Position numbers and translations under genes: made by a program. Below are positions 8,881 to 17,835 of a DNA stretch of 64,000 nucleotides, one piece after another. Source of the stretch: Rhodobiaceae bacterium (GTDB taxonomy: Bacteria; Pseudomonadota; Alphaproteobacteria; Parvibaculales; Parvibaculaceae); the NCBI GenBank assembly GCA_003330885.1, contig CP030277.1, forward strand, positions 62,001 through 126,000, written 5' to 3'. The notes under the pieces are model-generated. The model did not search any database, was not told the DNA's origin, and worked only from the letters and a program-made list of their open reading frames with translations. The first letter of the stretch is position 1. Every line of letters starts with the position of its first letter.

Positions 8881-9642
8881 ATGGAAATGTCGTTGAACGG
8901 AAGAGTGGCTCTTGTCACCGGCGGATCACGGGGTATTGGTCGCGCCATCTCGCTGGCGTTGGCAAAGGCAGGCGCTGATATCGCCATCAATTTTCGACGA
9001 GACGACAAAGCCGCCGAGGAAGTTGCAGCTGAGGTAAGAAAGCTTGGTCGCCGGGCTGAGGTCTATCCAGCTTCAGTCGATGATGGCGATCAGGCGGCTG
9101 CACTTGTTGCGTCAGTCCTGAAGGACTTTGGGTCAATCGGCATTCTCATCAACAATGCAGGCATCGCCAGCCGCGGTCAGACGGTGGCAGACACCGATCC
9201 GGCTGAACTAGAGCGTGTTGTGCGCGTGCACGCTTTGGCGCCACATCGACTGTCTCAACTAGTCCTTCCGGCCATGCGGGAAGAAGAGCGAGGGGACATT
9301 GTCATGATTTCAAGCGTTGCCACCCTGTCCAATGGTCCCAATGGGGCACCGTATAATATGGGAAAAGCGGCGATGGAGGCATTGGCCCTGACACTCGCCA
9401 AGGAAGAGCGGAAGAACGGCATCCGCACCAATATTGTCTCGCCGAGCCTGACGGTGACCGAGATGGGAACGCGCCTGGTGAAAGCCCGCTCCGGCGCCGA
9501 CATTCACGATCTGGATGCCACGTCGCCCTTCGGGCGCGTCTCAGTGCCTGAGGACGTCGCCGCCGCTGTGCTTTTCTTTGTCAGCAATGCTAACCCTTAC
9601 TGCAACGGGCAGAAACTCAATGTTGACGGTGGCGGTGCATGA
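8881..9642 (+). CDS. short-chain dehydrogenase/reductase (SDR)
   Basis: A 253-residue classical SDR. The nucleotide-binding TGGSRGIG sits at residues 14-21, NNAG near 94, the catalytic Ser in VMISSVA and the YNMGK Tyr/Lys pair at about 159-163; the end (NGQKLNVDGG) is typical of FabG-like proteins. A GGGGAGAG ribosome site precedes ATG 8881. Its stop overlaps the galT start in ATGA, so it is translationally coupled to galT-galK. This context suggests a sugar or sugar-alcohol dehydrogenase, though sequence alone supports only NAD(P)-dependent oxidoreductase. Confidence 0.88.
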   Translation: MEMSLNGRVALVTGGSRGIGRAISLALAKAGADIAINFRRDDKAAEEVAAEVRKLGRRAEVYPASVDDGDQAAALVASVLKDFGSIGILINNAGIASRGQTVADTDPAELERVVRVHALAPHRLSQLVLPAMREEERGDIVMISSVATLSNGPNGAPYNMGKAAMEALALTLAKEERKNGIRTNIVSPSLTVTEMGTRLVKARSGADIHDLDATSPFGRVSVPEDVAAAVLFFVSNANPYCNGQKLNVDGGGA

Positions 9643-10694
9643 CGCGAAAGCTCTACACGCGCACGGTACAGAAATCAGACGGGCGGGGCCTGACCTTTTA
9701 TGGATGGAAGGAACATGAGCGACCGGTCGTCGCTGACCTTCCACCGCTCGAGGCATCGGCTCTTCCTTACAAGCGTTGGCATCCATTGCGCCATGAATGG
9801 GTGAGCTATGCAGGATCGAGGCAGGGGCGAACTTTTTTCCCCGACGCTGCCTCATGTCCTCTCTGTCCGGCAAAAAGCGATGGTCTCACTGAAATACCGG
9901 CTGACGATTTTGAGATGGCGGTATTTGAAAACCGTTTTCCTGCCTTTCGTCTCGATGCAGGTGATGCCGAGCTTGTAGGCGGTGACGAGCCAGCGGTGGG
10001 GCGCTGTGAGGTCGTTGTTTTTTCTGCCGATCATGGCGGGTCGCTTGGTGGGCAATCTGTCGAGCGTATTGAGCTTCTGTTTGAGCTTTGGGCGCGCCAG
10101 GCCAGACAGATGATGGACGATCATGGGCTGGCGTGCGTCTTGCCCTACGAAAGTCGCGGCGAAGAGATTGGTGTCACGCTTCATCATCCTCATGGCCAGA
10201 TTTATGGCTTTGGCTTTGTGCCTGATCTCCTGATGAAAAGTGCAGAAGCACAGAAAGCAGCGCCGATCGTCAAAGACATTTTGGAGCGAACCCCGTCTCG
10301 GCTGATCCTGGACAAATCCGACCATGCAATGACCTTTGTGCCCGATATTGCTCGATACCCCTATGAATGTTGGGTGGCGCCGCATCGCCGTACGCCAGGC
10401 CCATGGGATTTGAGCACTGATGAACGCAGAGATATGGCCTATCAGCTGAAGCAGGCACTCCTGCGCTTGGATGGTCTCTTTGGAAAGCCAATGCCTTATG
10501 TCCTTTCTGCGCAAGTCGCGCCTGTCGGGTATGAAGACAGTTACCACTTTACCTTGCAGATCTGGCCGATCCGTCGGGCAGAAGACAAGCTGAAATTTCT
10601 CGCAAGCGTGGAACAGGTGAGTGGGGTCTTTCTGGTGGATGTGCCTCCCGCGGCTGCAGCAGACGCACTGCGCAATGTGGAAATAGAGGCATGA
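9639..10694 (+). CDS. galT: galactose-1-phosphate uridylyltransferase
   Basis: A 351-residue cytoplasmic enzyme of the Leloir pathway that swaps UMP between UDP-glucose and galactose-1-phosphate. A CPLC zinc-binding pair lies at about residues 72-75, FENRFPAF at about 100, and the active-site HHPHGQIYGF at about 182-191 contains the His that is uridylylated. The C-terminal half carries the second HIT-fold repeat (HFTLQIWP). The start overlaps the preceding SDR by 4 nt (ATGA) and the stop overlaps galK in the same way, so the three genes form one translationally coupled operon. Specificity is well supported by the galK partner. Confidence 0.95.
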   Translation: MTRKLYTRTVQKSDGRGLTFYGWKEHERPVVADLPPLEASALPYKRWHPLRHEWVSYAGSRQGRTFFPDAASCPLCPAKSDGLTEIPADDFEMAVFENRFPAFRLDAGDAELVGGDEPAVGRCEVVVFSADHGGSLGGQSVERIELLFELWARQARQMMDDHGLACVLPYESRGEEIGVTLHHPHGQIYGFGFVPDLLMKSAEAQKAAPIVKDILERTPSRLILDKSDHAMTFVPDIARYPYECWVAPHRRTPGPWDLSTDERRDMAYQLKQALLRLDGLFGKPMPYVLSAQVAPVGYEDSYHFTLQIWPIRRAEDKLKFLASVEQVSGVFLVDVPPAAAADALRNVEIEA

Positions 10695-11743
10695 CGAGTC
10701 ACGAAGATGTATTCGGCCAGGAAGCAGCCGTTACCTGCTTTGCGCCTGGCCGGGTCAATCTTATCGGTGAGTATACGGACCTCATTGGCGGGAACGTGCT
10801 GCCTATGCCGCTCACCAAAGGCATAACGGTCACCGCGGGTCCGGCAGTGTCGGGCATTCATGCTTTCAGCACCGCCGAAGAAACCAAGATTGAAATCAAT
10901 CTGCATGAGGGAAAAAAAGACCACTGGGCAGACTATGTGGCAGGTCCCCTTGTGATCGCAGAAAAGGCGGGCGCAACCATTCCGTCCATGAACCTGATGA
11001 TCGAGTCGGACTTGCCCGCGGGCGCGGGTGTCTCTTCGTCAGCGGCGCTTGAAGTAGCGACATTGAAGGCGCTGTTCGCGCTTACCGGCCAGGGTCGCTC
11101 AGACACTGACATCGCACTCCTGGCGCAAAAGTCTGAAAATGAGTTCTGCGGTGTCAAATGCGGGATCATGGACCAAATGGCCGTGTCCGTAGGCGACCAG
11201 GGGCATGCGCTGGCGCTCAATTGTGAAACGCTGGAATGGGATCAGGTCGCGCTACCCACAGGTTGGTCGATTGTGGTCATTCATTGCGGTGAGGCGAGGC
11301 AGCTTACCGACGGCGCCTACAACGAACGCCGTGCCGCACTGGATGCGGCCGCAGAGGAGCTAAGACCGCAACCGCTGAAGTTACAATCAGTCGATGTCGC
11401 CGAGAAACTGAGCGACCCGCTTGTGGCGCGTCGGGTGCGCCATGTTCTGTCTGAGCAGGCGCGAACACTGAGGGCGACAGAGGCGCTGCGCTCCGGAGAT
11501 ATGAAACTGCTGGGAGAACTCATGAATGAAAGCCATGAGTCGCTACGCGCCGATTTTGAAGTGTCCACAGGAAGTCTTGATCGACTGGTCGGAGCAGCAC
11601 GGGACGCAGGCGCTCTTGGCGCACGATTGACGGGTGCCGGGTTTGGTGGATGTATCGTTGCTCTGGTCGCAGAAAATGATCGTGAGACGTGGTGGCACGC
11701 CGTTTCAAACGAGTGCCCTGCCGCTTGGGCGGTTGAGCTCTAA
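10691..11743 (+). CDS. galK: galactokinase
   Basis: A 350-residue GHMP kinase that phosphorylates galactose at C1. All three signature motifs are visible: the galactokinase signature PGRVNLIGEYTD at about residues 19-30, the ATP-binding PAGAGVSSSAALE at about 110-122, and the C-terminal GAGFGGCIVAL near 317-327. The catalytic base Asp is in GIMDQMA. Start and galT stop overlap (ATGA). The stop is 7 nt from the convergent GH4 gene, with no visible terminator between. No galE or galM is in the window, so the rest of the Leloir pathway must lie elsewhere. Confidence 0.95.
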   Translation: MTSHEDVFGQEAAVTCFAPGRVNLIGEYTDLIGGNVLPMPLTKGITVTAGPAVSGIHAFSTAEETKIEINLHEGKKDHWADYVAGPLVIAEKAGATIPSMNLMIESDLPAGAGVSSSAALEVATLKALFALTGQGRSDTDIALLAQKSENEFCGVKCGIMDQMAVSVGDQGHALALNCETLEWDQVALPTGWSIVVIHCGEARQLTDGAYNERRAALDAAAEELRPQPLKLQSVDVAEKLSDPLVARRVRHVLSEQARTLRATEALRSGDMKLLGELMNESHESLRADFEVSTGSLDRLVGAARDAGALGARLTGAGFGGCIVALVAENDRETWWHAVSNECPAAWAVEL

Positions 11744-11750
11744 ATCATCT

Positions 11751-13064
11751 TCAATGGAACGCGGGCAGCCACTCGCCATGGGCTTCAATCAGGTCATCGG
11801 TGAGCGCCCAAATCTGATCCAGCGATAGTTCCGCCGCCGTATGGGGGTCCATCATAGCCGCGTGATACACATGTTCCCGCTTTCCGGTCGCCAATGCTTC
11901 AACAGCTAAAGACTGCACATTCACGTTGGTCTGCATCATGGCCGCAAGATGAGGCGGGAGTGCGCCCACCCGTGTCGGCATGACTCCGCGATGATCAATA
12001 AGGCACGGCACTTCAACAGAAGCTCCTTCAGGCAAGTTATCAATCAAACCATGATTGGGCACATTGCCATTGATCACGGTCGGTCGTCCTGTTTTGACGG
12101 CCCGCATAATCCGCGCTGCATATTCACCGGAATAGCTGATGGTGAGCTTGTTGGCATCAGCGAGCTCTTTCTCCTGTGCCCGCCACCCCGCGATTTGTTC
12201 TTCACATCGGCGAATATACTCATCCAACGGCACGTTGAACTCATCGATCAAATCGGGTCGGTCGCGCTTGATAAACCAAGGCACATATTCCGCGAAGTGC
12301 TCGCTGGACTCCGTGACAAAATAACCGGTGCGTTTCAGCATCTCATAACGCACCTTGTTGGCGGCCGGTTCACCTCCGGTTGCAGCAAGGTCTTTTAGCC
12401 GTGGATAGAGGTTCTCAATTCTTCCGTCTTCATGACGTTTCTCAAACGAGAGATAGAAAGACATGTGGTTGATACCGGCGCATTGATACTGGATCGACTT
12501 AAAGTCTTCGCCAAGGTCCTGCGCAAGCTCAAACGCTGTGCCCTGTACGGAATGACAAAGACCAACCTGGCGAATATCCGGCGCAAGCTGTGCGAGTGCC
12601 CAACAGTTTATCGCCATCGGGTTCACATATTGCAGCATGAGAGCGTTCGGGCAGTGCTGACGCATGTCCTCGGCGATATCAAGCAGCACCGGCACAGTCC
12701 GCAGGCCGCGCATGATGCCGCCCACACCTAAAGTGTCGGCAATAGTTTGGCGCAGGCCATATTTTTTCGGGATTTCGAAATCAGTGACAGTGCAAGGCTC
12801 AAAGCCGCCCACCTGGATCATCAGGATCACGAATTCCGCATCTCGCAGTGCCTCAATCCGGTCTTCCGTGGCAAGGATGGTGGGACTGACATTGAGGGAC
12901 GATGCAATCTTCTGCGCAACCATGTTGGAGGTTGCCAGCCGCTCAGGATCAATATCGTGAAGTGCGATCGTGCAGTCCGCGAACATGTCGTTCAGCAGAA
13001 CGTCGCCAACAATGTTTTTCATGAAGACGGTGCTGCCAGCCCCGATCAGACAAACTTTGGTCAT
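11751..13064 (-). CDS. melA: glycoside hydrolase family 4, alpha-galactosidase type
   Basis: A 437-residue GH4 enzyme, which uses NAD+ and a divalent metal in a redox-assisted cleavage. The Rossmann nucleotide motif VCLIGAGSTVF begins at residue 4 and DIDPERL ends the second strand. The metal-binding Cys/His appear in GLCHSVQGT (about 168-176), which matches the MelA subgroup, and AGINHMSF gives another conserved His. There is no signal peptide, so it acts in the cytoplasm on imported alpha-galactosides. It is divergent from the GH42 gene over a 100-nt shared region. An alpha-glucosidase or glucuronidase of GH4 is less likely given CHSVQG and the gal neighbours. Confidence 0.9.
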   Translation of the reverse strand: MTKVCLIGAGSTVFMKNIVGDVLLNDMFADCTIALHDIDPERLATSNMVAQKIASSLNVSPTILATEDRIEALRDAEFVILMIQVGGFEPCTVTDFEIPKKYGLRQTIADTLGVGGIMRGLRTVPVLLDIAEDMRQHCPNALMLQYVNPMAINCWALAQLAPDIRQVGLCHSVQGTAFELAQDLGEDFKSIQYQCAGINHMSFYLSFEKRHEDGRIENLYPRLKDLAATGGEPAANKVRYEMLKRTGYFVTESSEHFAEYVPWFIKRDRPDLIDEFNVPLDEYIRRCEEQIAGWRAQEKELADANKLTISYSGEYAARIMRAVKTGRPTVINGNVPNHGLIDNLPEGASVEVPCLIDHRGVMPTRVGALPPHLAAMMQTNVNVQSLAVEALATGKREHVYHAAMMDPHTAAELSLDQIWALTDDLIEAHGEWLPAFH

Positions 13065-13167
13065 TTTGAACTCCGAATAGAACGGGGCTGAGCTTCGGGC
13101 AACTTGCAGCGCGGGTCAATTTGGTAAAAGCTGCCAGCTCAAAAAAATACATGGGGAGGCGAGGGGC

Positions 13168-15123
13168 ATGGCGCGGCAACCAGAACTGGGTGTTTGTTAT
13201 TATCCTGAGCATTGGCCTGAGGTCATGTGGAAGCAGGATGCGGCCGATATGGTGAAGGCCGGTATTACCCATGTGCGCGTTGGGGAATTTGCCTGGTCTC
13301 GCTTTGAACCGGAGCCGGGAACGTATGATTTTGATTGGCTGGCACGAGCGATCGATACGTTAGGTGATGCCGGGTTAAAGCTCATTCTGGGAACGCCGAC
13401 GGCAACGCCACCTAAGTGGCTGGTTGACAAAATGCCAGACATGCTGCCGATCAGTCGCGAGGGTCGCACCCGCGGGTTTGGATCCCGGCGCCACTATTGT
13501 TTTTCTCACATAGGCTATCGCCGGGAATGCGCCAGGATCACCCGCGCTATGGCGGAGCGGTTTGGTGATCACCCAGCCGTTGTCGCCTGGCAGACCGACA
13601 ATGAATATGGCTGCCACAACACAACCCATTCCTACACACCGGCGGCGAAAGCCAACTTTCAAACCTGGCTTGAAGCACGCTACGAAACCATTGGCGCCCT
13701 GAATGAAGCTTGGGGCAATGTCTTCTGGAGCATGGAATATCTCAGTTTTGATGAGATCGAACTGCCCAACCAGGCGGTCACGGAAACCAACCCGGCCCAC
13801 CGGTGGGATTATCGGCGTTTCGCCTCAGACGAGGTGAAAGCCTTTAACAAGGTTCAGACAGATATTCTCCGCGAGCTCTCACCAGGCCGTGATTTAGTCC
13901 ACAATTTCATGACCTTTGTGACCGAATATGACCATTTCTCGGTTAGCGAAGATCTGGATGTGGCGAGCTGGGACAGCTATCCGATCGGCTCGCTCGACGT
14001 GATGCCTTTCGTCCGCGAGAACAAACAGCATTTTGTCCGAACCGGTGATCCCGACATTCAGGCCTATCATCATGATCTCTACCGCGCCTGTGGCCGCGGG
14101 CGTTTCTGGATCATGGAGCAACAGCCGGGACCGGTGAACTGGGCGCCCTACAACCCGGACCCGCTGCCGGGCATGCAACGGCTCTGGGGCTGGGAGGCCT
14201 TTGCCCATGGCGCGGAGCTTGTGTCCTATTTTCGCTGGCGCCAGGCGCCCTTTGCACAGGAACAGTTCCATGCCGGGCTCAACCGCCCAGATGGGGTGCC
14301 CGACCGTGCGCTCCACGAAGTCACCCAATTGGGATCTGAGCTGACGAGGCTCGGAGACATCGAGCCAGCCTCCCTAGCGGATGTGGCGATCGTCTATTCC
14401 TATGACAGCCACTGGGCGTTGCTGAACCAACCGCAGGGACAAAATTTCAGCTATATCGTTCAAACGCTGGCGATCTACCGTGCGTTGCGTGAGAAGGGGT
14501 TGAACGTCGATTTTGTTTCGCCTGATGCACCCCTCGATGGGTACAAGCTGGTGGTGCTTCCCAGCCAGATCCACGTGAGCGACGAGATGACGGCGCGACT
14601 CACCAGTTTTAGAGGCGACCTGATTGTTCTGCCACGTTCCGGCAGTCGCACGGTTTCGCATGAGATCCCAGCTAATCTGGCGCCAGGACCATTAAGCGAT
14701 CTTTTGGGAATCAAAGTAACCCGCGCGGAGAGCTTCCGGGAGTTTGCAGCTGTTGAGGTTGATTACAGAGCCAAGAGCTACACATTTGATCGTTGGCGCG
14801 AATATGTAGAAGGCGACGCGGAGACCGTGGCTCATACCACCGACGGGCATCCTGCGATCACGCGAAAGAAAAACGCTTACTATGTCGCCGGTTGGCCCGA
14901 TGAGGCCTTGCTGAGAGATTTTCTTGATGCGCGTGCCGCTGCTGCGGGACTCTCGACCCTCGATCTTCCCTTTGGTGTGCGAACACGCACGAGGGGCAAA
15001 TACCGCTTTTACGTGAACTACAATCCGCAAACCGTGTCTATCGCCGATTGTGTGTCGGGCGAATTGGTTTTGGGTTCGCTGGACTTGGCAGGCGCGGAAG
15101 TTGCTATCGAAAAACTGAGCTAG
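13168..15123 (+). CDS. glycoside hydrolase family 42 beta-galactosidase
   Basis: A 651-residue GH42 enzyme in three domains: a catalytic TIM barrel (about 1-390), a trimerisation domain of class I glutamine-amidotransferase fold (about 390-590) and a small C-terminal beta domain. The opening GVCYYPEHWPE is diagnostic. The acid/base Glu lies in AWQTDNEYGCH and the nucleophile Glu in FWIMEQQPGPVNW. It has no signal peptide, so it hydrolyses imported beta-galactosides in the cytoplasm and supplies galactose to galK and galT. GGGGAGG precedes ATG 13168. Its stop overlaps the convergent DUF819 gene by 4 nt. Confidence 0.94.
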   Translation: MARQPELGVCYYPEHWPEVMWKQDAADMVKAGITHVRVGEFAWSRFEPEPGTYDFDWLARAIDTLGDAGLKLILGTPTATPPKWLVDKMPDMLPISREGRTRGFGSRRHYCFSHIGYRRECARITRAMAERFGDHPAVVAWQTDNEYGCHNTTHSYTPAAKANFQTWLEARYETIGALNEAWGNVFWSMEYLSFDEIELPNQAVTETNPAHRWDYRRFASDEVKAFNKVQTDILRELSPGRDLVHNFMTFVTEYDHFSVSEDLDVASWDSYPIGSLDVMPFVRENKQHFVRTGDPDIQAYHHDLYRACGRGRFWIMEQQPGPVNWAPYNPDPLPGMQRLWGWEAFAHGAELVSYFRWRQAPFAQEQFHAGLNRPDGVPDRALHEVTQLGSELTRLGDIEPASLADVAIVYSYDSHWALLNQPQGQNFSYIVQTLAIYRALREKGLNVDFVSPDAPLDGYKLVVLPSQIHVSDEMTARLTSFRGDLIVLPRSGSRTVSHEIPANLAPGPLSDLLGIKVTRAESFREFAAVEVDYRAKSYTFDRWREYVEGDAETVAHTTDGHPAITRKKNAYYVAGWPDEALLRDFLDARAAAAGLSTLDLPFGVRTRTRGKYRFYVNYNPQTVSIADCVSGELVLGSLDLAGAEVAIEKLS

Positions 15124-16295
15124 GACAGCCAGCCGGCCATTGCAACGCCGATGAAATTAGCAATGGCATAACCAAGAACTCCCAGCATGACACCTGGGGT
15201 GACCAGCGGCTTCCAGCCCTGTGCTGCGGCCTGGGCCGCTGCCGGAGCAGGCCCGAGCGCGACAGCGTTGGAGGCAATCAACGCTTCCGCCAGATCAATC
15301 TTAAAGAGCTTTGTGGCAGCCAGAACCACCAGCAGATGAACACTCGCCATAATCCCGACAAAGCCAAAGATGGGGAGCGCACGATCAATCATGGCCATCA
15401 CGTCAGCGCCTGCGCCCATCACCCCGAAAAAGACATACATGAACAACATGCCAAGCGGAAAATCACCACTCATGGGTTCGATCTTTGAGGAAAACAGGTT
15501 CGCGACGAGAAGTGCATAGATGGTGACAAACAAGACGCCATAGCGGCTGAAGTTCGCAAGCCAGCCAATGCCTTGATCCGTACCCCAGCTGCCAATGAGC
15601 GCTGCTGTGCCATATCCCAGGAAACAGCAGAGCGCGGCACTGGATAGAAAGAGGGCGATATGCACCATGTTGAGGTCTTTGGATCCATGGTCCACGGCGC
15701 CACCTTCAACATTTGCCGTCTCTTCCATGATTTTGGATGGAAAAAAACGACGGATTGCGAGCGATGCCGGGAGCAAGACCAACACCATCAGAAAGAGTGT
15801 GCCGCCCACACTGTCGGCAGCGGCCATGGCACTGAGCAGGCTGCCATCGCTCATGCCCAAAGCTTGTGAGGTTGCTGCGAAATTCATCGAGCCCCCTATC
15901 CAGCTGGCGCCAACGGTTCCTGCGATATCCGCGCTGTTAGGGCCCATATCGATGAGCGACGCGCCAATAAAAACGCCGAGCACGGTGCCAATCGCCGCAA
16001 TAACGAAGCTGATGAGCATAGGGCCCGTAGCGGGCAGGATTTTCTTGAAGTCCGCTCGAAAGAGAAGAAGCGGGATTGCCAGCGACACGGCATAGCCCCA
16101 GACCAGGTCATAGAAGGGAGCGGAAAAGGGGATGACCCTGAAGTTTGCCAGCATGAGACCCGCCAGGATGACCAGGATGACGCCTGAGAGTGTCTGGCCG
16201 ATCTTTGTTCGCTCCGACCAGAAGCCGAAGGCAGCAAGCCCTAAGAAGACGGTCAGCAGGGCGTAGATATTGTCTGGCGAAATCAACGAAGTCAT
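15120..16295 (-). CDS. DUF819 family integral membrane protein
   Basis: A 391-residue polytopic inner-membrane protein with roughly ten to eleven hydrophobic helices. The GTVGASWIGGSMNFAATSQALGM stretch near residues 145-167 and the second-half motif ALIASNAVALGPAPAAAQAAA are typical of DUF819 (YjcL-like), a family resembling sodium symporters with an inverted repeat. No transported substrate is established. It is convergent with GH42 (4-nt overlap) and lies 21 nt after the acyl-CoA synthetase on the same strand, so it could be in that operon. Confidence 0.85.
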   Translation of the reverse strand: MTSLISPDNIYALLTVFLGLAAFGFWSERTKIGQTLSGVILVILAGLMLANFRVIPFSAPFYDLVWGYAVSLAIPLLLFRADFKKILPATGPMLISFVIAAIGTVLGVFIGASLIDMGPNSADIAGTVGASWIGGSMNFAATSQALGMSDGSLLSAMAAADSVGGTLFLMVLVLLPASLAIRRFFPSKIMEETANVEGGAVDHGSKDLNMVHIALFLSSAALCCFLGYGTAALIGSWGTDQGIGWLANFSRYGVLFVTIYALLVANLFSSKIEPMSGDFPLGMLFMYVFFGVMGAGADVMAMIDRALPIFGFVGIMASVHLLVVLAATKLFKIDLAEALIASNAVALGPAPAAAQAAAQGWKPLVTPGVMLGVLGYAIANFIGVAMAGWLS

Positions 16296-16316
16296 GAAGC
16301 CGTCCTAGTGTGCCTG

Positions 16317-17774
16317 TTACTCTGTTGCAGCGATGCGCTCGGCGCGGAGTTGAGAGCGCCGAACCTTACCAGCATCATCCCGCACAGGTGCATCAACAAA
16401 TTCAAATGTTCGTGGGATCTTGTAGCGCGACAACGTTTCTGCGAGATGGGCAGTTAGAGCATCAACATCAACCCCATCCGGTGCATCAATGATCCCGTGA
16501 ACAAGGTTCCCCATATCGTCATCGGGCAAGCCGATGACAGCACTGGACCGTACACCGGGGAAGGCGTCAATCGCAGCTTCCGTCTCTGCCGGATAGATAT
16601 TGGCCCCGCCTGACAAGATCATGTCGGTTTGCCTGTCAGCAAGATAGAGGAAGCCATCCTCATCCATGGACCCCATGTCGCCAAGGCTTTCCCATCCGCC
16701 ATCAATGGCTTTGGGTTCGGCACCTAGATAGTGGTACGTGGTTCCCTGTCCCTTGTCGGGACGCATGAAGACCTCGCCCACCTCACCCGGAGGCAGTTCA
16801 TTGCGGTTTTCATCCAGAATTTTCATTTGGCCTCCGGCCATGGGACGCCCGACAGACCCTTTATGCTCCATCCATTCAGTACCGGTGATCCAGGTGACGC
16901 TCTGTGCTTCCGTTCCGGCATAGAGTTCGTGAATTCGCTCACCGCCCAGCCAATTGATCCATTCTTCTTTGAGCCAGGCAGGGCAGGGGGCTGCCAGGTG
17001 AAGCACCATGCGCAATGCTGAAAGGTCGTACCTGGTGCGGATGTCTTCGGGCAGACGCCAGATACGCTGCATCATGGTCGGCACCATCATCACCCAATCG
17101 ACACGATGTTCTTCCAGAAGGCGCAAAGTCTCCTCCGCATCAAACCGCGTCATGATGATGATGTGATTGCCGCAGATGAGCGCCCGGCAGGAAAAGCTGA
17201 AGGGCGCATTGTGATAGAGCGGCCCCGGCACCAGCTGCGCTTTGTCCACATCCATGCCGAGCGGAGCCTCTTCTGGATCAAACACACCGGGTTCCGCAGC
17301 CACAATGATTTTGGGCCGCCCTGTGCTGCCACCGGAGGTGGGCGCTTTCCAGTGCTTTGAGATTTTTGTCGGAAGCGGCGCATCTGAGAGAGAGCTGTCG
17401 GGTTCGAAACCTGCTGCTAGACAGGTGACGTCGCCATGCGCACCGGGCTTTGCACCGATCACCAGCTTGGCATTTGCCACTTCGATAATGGCCTGTCGTT
17501 CCACATGAGGAAGTTTCGCTGAGACAGGCTGGGGTGTCGCTCCTAGCTTCCAAACCGCAAAGGCGGCCTCATAGAACTCAATTCCGTTGGGCAGTCCAAT
17601 GGTCACCAAATCGCCTTCGACAACGCCCAGCGCTTCATAAGCGCGCGCCAGCTTGTTGGTGCGCGCGTCAAATTCAGTCCGGGTGACCGTGCGCCCTTCA
17701 TGGGTGATGGCAGGTGCGTGCGCGTCTTTTTCAACCCAGAAGGCGATGGCTTGGCCGATTGGCAATGCAGTCAT
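16317..17774 (-). CDS. AMP-dependent acyl-CoA synthetase/ligase
   Basis: A 485-residue ANL-superfamily enzyme that activates a carboxylic acid as acyl-AMP and then acyl-CoA. The P-loop-like A3 motif reads TSGGSTGRPKII (about 145-156). The A5 region is ELYAGTEAQ, the A7/A8 region SLGDMGSMDEDGFLYLADRQTDMI, and the C-terminal lysine region reads LSRYKIPRTFEFVD and GKVRRSQLR. It is short for a long-chain FadD (about 550) and more like bile-acid, cyclohexane-carboxylate or fatty-acid ligases of the short type. Substrate unknown. Probable operon with the DUF819 gene downstream. Confidence 0.87.
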   Translation of the reverse strand: MTALPIGQAIAFWVEKDAHAPAITHEGRTVTRTEFDARTNKLARAYEALGVVEGDLVTIGLPNGIEFYEAAFAVWKLGATPQPVSAKLPHVERQAIIEVANAKLVIGAKPGAHGDVTCLAAGFEPDSSLSDAPLPTKISKHWKAPTSGGSTGRPKIIVAAEPGVFDPEEAPLGMDVDKAQLVPGPLYHNAPFSFSCRALICGNHIIIMTRFDAEETLRLLEEHRVDWVMMVPTMMQRIWRLPEDIRTRYDLSALRMVLHLAAPCPAWLKEEWINWLGGERIHELYAGTEAQSVTWITGTEWMEHKGSVGRPMAGGQMKILDENRNELPPGEVGEVFMRPDKGQGTTYHYLGAEPKAIDGGWESLGDMGSMDEDGFLYLADRQTDMILSGGANIYPAETEAAIDAFPGVRSSAVIGLPDDDMGNLVHGIIDAPDGVDVDALTAHLAETLSRYKIPRTFEFVDAPVRDDAGKVRRSQLRAERIAATE

Positions 17775-17835
17775 TTGTGACTATCCCCGTTTTTTTCTTT
17801 GTTAAACCGGAGTGTACCGTGCAGAGCGATTGCAA

